This document shows, piece by piece, positions 61,796 to 64,000 of a stretch of 64,000 nucleotides of DNA. The DNA lies in assembly GCF_002846395.1 (NCBI RefSeq), contig NZ_PJMU01000005.1, positions 1-64,000 on the forward strand, given 5' to 3'. The stretch is from Pontibacter ramchanderi. Its GTDB lineage: Bacteria; Bacteroidota; Bacteroidia; Cytophagales; Hymenobacteraceae. The position numbers and the translations under genes were made by a program. Below the pieces are notes generated by a model. That model searched no databases. It was not told the origin of the DNA and was given only the letters and a program-made list of their open reading frames with translations. The first letter of the stretch is position 1. Every line of letters starts with the position of its first letter.

Positions 61796-63592
61796 CTAGT
61801 ATACAAACTCATTTGCCTCGATCATGGAAGCCGCAATACGACGACGGGCTTCTTTGGTATTGTAGAGGTCTTTTTTGGTGAAACGCTTCAGGCCCATGAA
61901 CAACAGGCGTTGCTCATCACCCTCTACCATGGAGGCAATAGCGTCCTTCCCTGCCAGGTAAGCGGTATCCACGGCATCGTTCACGGTCACGCGCACAATG
62001 TCGATCTGGTTTGCTACGGCCTCCTCACCTTTCATACCTACCAGCTTCTCTACGCGCAGTAGCGTCGATTCAGCCACATAGGTTTTGATAGCCATGTCGG
62101 CGATGTTCATCAGGATCTCCTGCTCTTTAGCCAGCGAGTTCATGTATTTCTGCACAGCCGTGCCTGCTACCATCAGAATCGCTTTCTTCAGGTTACGGAT
62201 GGCTTTGTGCTCGGCAGCGAACAGCCCCTCCTCTTCCGACCCAAAGTCAGGTATAGCCATCAGTTCGCTCTGTACCGCCTGGGCTGGGCCCATCAGGTCG
62301 AGTTCGCCGTTCATGGCTTTCTTGAGGATCATGTCAACGGTAAGCATGCGGTTGATTTCGTTGGTACCCTCGAAGATGCGGTTGATACGGGAGTCGCGGT
62401 AGGCACGGTCCATTGGGTAGTCAGCTGAGAAGCCGTAGCCACCGTAAATCTGTACACCCTCGTCCACCACGTAGTCTAGTACTTCAGAGCCTTCTACTTT
62501 TAGCATGGCGCACTCCACGGCAAACTCGCGGGCGGCACCCAGCATGGCTTCGTTCTCGCCCTTGCCAGCTGTTAACAGTTCCTGCTCTTTGCGGTAGATG
62601 TCCATACCACAACGGTACAGCGCCGACTCCACCGCGTAGATGCGGATAGCCTGCTCCGCCAGTTTGTGGCGGATAGCGCCAAACTTCGAAATTGGCAGTT
62701 TGAACTGCTGACGCTCGTTGGCATACTTTACCGACAGGTCCACCACTTTCTTGGAGGCTCCCAGCGTAGCTGCACAAAGCTTGATGCGGCCGATGTTGAG
62801 GATGTTGAAGGCAATCAGGTGACCTTTGCCGATCTCACCCAGCACGTTTTCTTTCGGTACTTCGCAGTCCGACAAGAATACCTGGCGTGTAGACGAGCCT
62901 TTGATACCCATCTTATGCTCCTCGTTGCCAAGGCTCAGACCTGGGTAGCCTTTCTCCACAATAAAGCCCGTGAATTTATCGCCGTCCACCTGCGCGAACA
63001 CGATAAACACATCTGCAAAGCCAGCGTTCGTGATCCACATTTTTTGTCCGTTGAGGATATAATGTGTACCAGATTCGTTCAGAACAGCTTTGGTTTTGGC
63101 CGCCAAGGCATCAGAACCAGAGCCTGGCTCGGTGAGGCAGTACGCCGCCGCCCACTCACCAGAAGTCAATGGTGGCAGATACTTAGCTTTCTGCTCATCG
63201 GTGCCGAAGTACAGGATAGGCAGCATGCCTATACCTGTGTGCGCCGCGAAAGCCACCGGGAACGAGTGTCCCCCGCCTACCGATTCCGTTACCAGCAGGG
63301 AGGTGTTAAAGTCCATGTTCAGGCCACCGTACTGCTCCGGCATTGATACCGCGAAAAGTCCCAGTTCACCGGCCTTCTTCATCAGGCCTTCCATCAGCCC
63401 TTCCTCGTGGTTATCGAGACGGTCGAGCAGCGGGTTCACTTCTTCACGCACAAAGTCCAGACAGGTCTGCGCCATCATGCGCTGCTCCTCACTGAACTCG
63501 GCAGGTATAAACACGTCCTGCGGATTTGTTTCTTTGATCAGGAATTCACCACCGCGGACAGTGGCTTTGTTTTTATCTGTTACATTTTCCAT
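61796..63592 (-). CDS. acyl-CoA dehydrogenase
   Basis: A 598-residue flavoenzyme that oxidises acyl-CoA to enoyl-CoA in beta-oxidation. The N-terminal and middle domains carry AYCLTEPGSGSDALAAKTKA and KMWITNAGFADVFIVFA, and the catalytic base is in RIFEGTNEINRML. It is about 200 residues longer than typical short-chain enzymes because of a C-terminal helical extension, as in the very-long-chain type. It lies 27 nt or so behind the thiolase gene on the same strand and is co-transcribed with it in all likelihood. Confidence 0.92.
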   Translation of the reverse strand: MENVTDKNKATVRGGEFLIKETNPQDVFIPAEFSEEQRMMAQTCLDFVREEVNPLLDRLDNHEEGLMEGLMKKAGELGLFAVSMPEQYGGLNMDFNTSLLVTESVGGGHSFPVAFAAHTGIGMLPILYFGTDEQKAKYLPPLTSGEWAAAYCLTEPGSGSDALAAKTKAVLNESGTHYILNGQKMWITNAGFADVFIVFAQVDGDKFTGFIVEKGYPGLSLGNEEHKMGIKGSSTRQVFLSDCEVPKENVLGEIGKGHLIAFNILNIGRIKLCAATLGASKKVVDLSVKYANERQQFKLPISKFGAIRHKLAEQAIRIYAVESALYRCGMDIYRKEQELLTAGKGENEAMLGAAREFAVECAMLKVEGSEVLDYVVDEGVQIYGGYGFSADYPMDRAYRDSRINRIFEGTNEINRMLTVDMILKKAMNGELDLMGPAQAVQSELMAIPDFGSEEEGLFAAEHKAIRNLKKAILMVAGTAVQKYMNSLAKEQEILMNIADMAIKTYVAESTLLRVEKLVGMKGEEAVANQIDIVRVTVNDAVDTAYLAGKDAIASMVEGDEQRLLFMGLKRFTKKDLYNTKEARRRIAASMIEANEFVY

Positions 63593-63630
63593 GGCAGATT
63601 ATGATTAGTGTTTTAGGTACAGGTTAGTAT

Positions 63631-64000
63631 TTACTTCAGTAATTCAAATATGCCAGCTACGCCTTGGCCACCGCCAACGCAGGCGGTCACGATGCCGTGC
63701 TTGCCGCCGGTGCGGCGCAGGTCGCTGAAGAGCTGCACGCTCAGCTTGGCGCCAGAGCAACCCAGTGGGTGACCGAGGGCAATAGCACCACCATTGATAT
63801 TCAGCTTGGCTGGATCAAATTCCAAGTGACGCATCACGGCGATGGACTGGGCCGCGAAGGCTTCGTTCATCTCGATCAGGTCAATATCGTTGAGGGTCAT
63901 GCCCGCTTGCTTCAGGGCTTTCGGAACGGCGGCGATCGGGCCCATACCCATGATGCGCGGATCCACGCCACCGGTGCCGTAGCTTACCAGGCGGGCAATT
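63631..64000 (-). CDS. fadA: acetyl-CoA acyltransferase (thiolase), cut by the window edge
   Basis: Only the C-terminal 122 residues or so are in the window; the frame runs past the right edge (codons before the apparent ATG at 63966 still read as thiolase). The active-site parts are present: [18 protein letters not shown] with the catalytic His and [10 protein letters not shown] with the C-terminal catalytic Cys. The enzyme splits 3-ketoacyl-CoA in beta-oxidation. It is upstream of the acyl-CoA dehydrogenase. Which thiolase class cannot be settled from this part. Confidence 0.88.
   Translation of the reverse strand, partial: IARLVSYGTGGVDPRIMGMGPIAAVPKALKQAGMTLNDIDLIEMNEAFAAQSIAVMRHLEFDPAKLNINGGAIALGHPLGCSGAKLSVQLFSDLRRTGGKHGIVTACVGGGQGVAGIFELLK

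Overview
The window looks like chromosome of a Bacteroidota bacterium of the Cytophagales, most likely a Pontibacter/Hymenobacter-type organism (inference from gene content, not from an rRNA). Supporting signs are the gliding genes gldB, gldD and gldE, Bacteroidota-only families (DUF2480, DUF6150, DUF6252-like lipoproteins, PorT-like outer-membrane barrels), tiny Bacteroidota-type ribosomal proteins (bTHX and a COX24/bS22-like peptide), promoters of the TTG-N19/20-TAnnTTTG type, and starts without Shine-Dalgarno sequences. Base composition is about half GC. No prophage, IS transposase or CRISPR array was found; almost all of the window is housekeeping chromosome.

Layout. 1-0.5 kb: gene-free, with an rRNA-type promoter pointing out of the left edge and a possible structured RNA. 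0.5-4.1 kb: DUF2480, tsaB, S41 protease, rnpA, rpmH (minus). 4.4-7.3 kb: M61 peptidase and an FAD reductase, convergent. 7.5-13.5 kb (minus): small proteins, PfkB kinase, tRNA-His, DinB protein, dihydroorotase, lipoprotein serpin, AT-rich lipoprotein. 13.6-16.6 kb: DEAD-box helicase, then membrane protein/GNAT/upp (minus). 16.8-21.6 kb (plus): Wzi-like protein, MsbA-like ABC exporter, small membrane protein, gmhA, which together suggest envelope polysaccharide work. 21.6-22.6 kb: a 1-kb non-coding block with a repeat array. 22.6-26.8 kb: YifB/ComM ATPase and three outer-membrane barrel paralogues. 26.9-41 kb (minus except bthx): M20 dipeptidase, plsY, a 1595-residue exported protein, prmA, DUF6150, tpiA, uvrA, bthx, an MFS transporter. 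41.3-44.1 kb (plus): small protein, truncated globin, ECF sigma factor with a small partner, nth. 44.2-51 kb: DUF4890/Spy-like protein, glycosyltransferase, gldB, barrel protein, then hup/TPR/bS22-like/rng (minus). 51.3-58.5 kb (plus): mutY-ssb-gldE-gldD, two small lipoproteins, recG. 58.5-64 kb: a cobalamin riboswitch with no cobalamin gene behind it, a thioesterase, an exported protein, a GT2 glycosyltransferase, and fatty-acid beta-oxidation genes (acyl-CoA dehydrogenase, thiolase cut by the right edge).

The most unusual feature is not a gene. A short word, CTATACCT/AGGTATAG (core TATACCT/AGGTATA), occurs about 120 times by hand count on both strands, in coding and non-coding DNA, against about 8 expected by chance. 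Some intergenic copies form inverted pairs with 5-10 nt spacers beside transcription terminators, as DNA-uptake sequences do in Haemophilus and Neisseria. Its role is unknown to me and it is the best candidate here for an undescribed genome-wide system. Secondary candidates are the four-unit C-rich hairpin array before yifB, the orphan cobalamin riboswitch, the tRNA-His with two U-U pairs in its acceptor stem, and the nth start codon that abuts a terminator.
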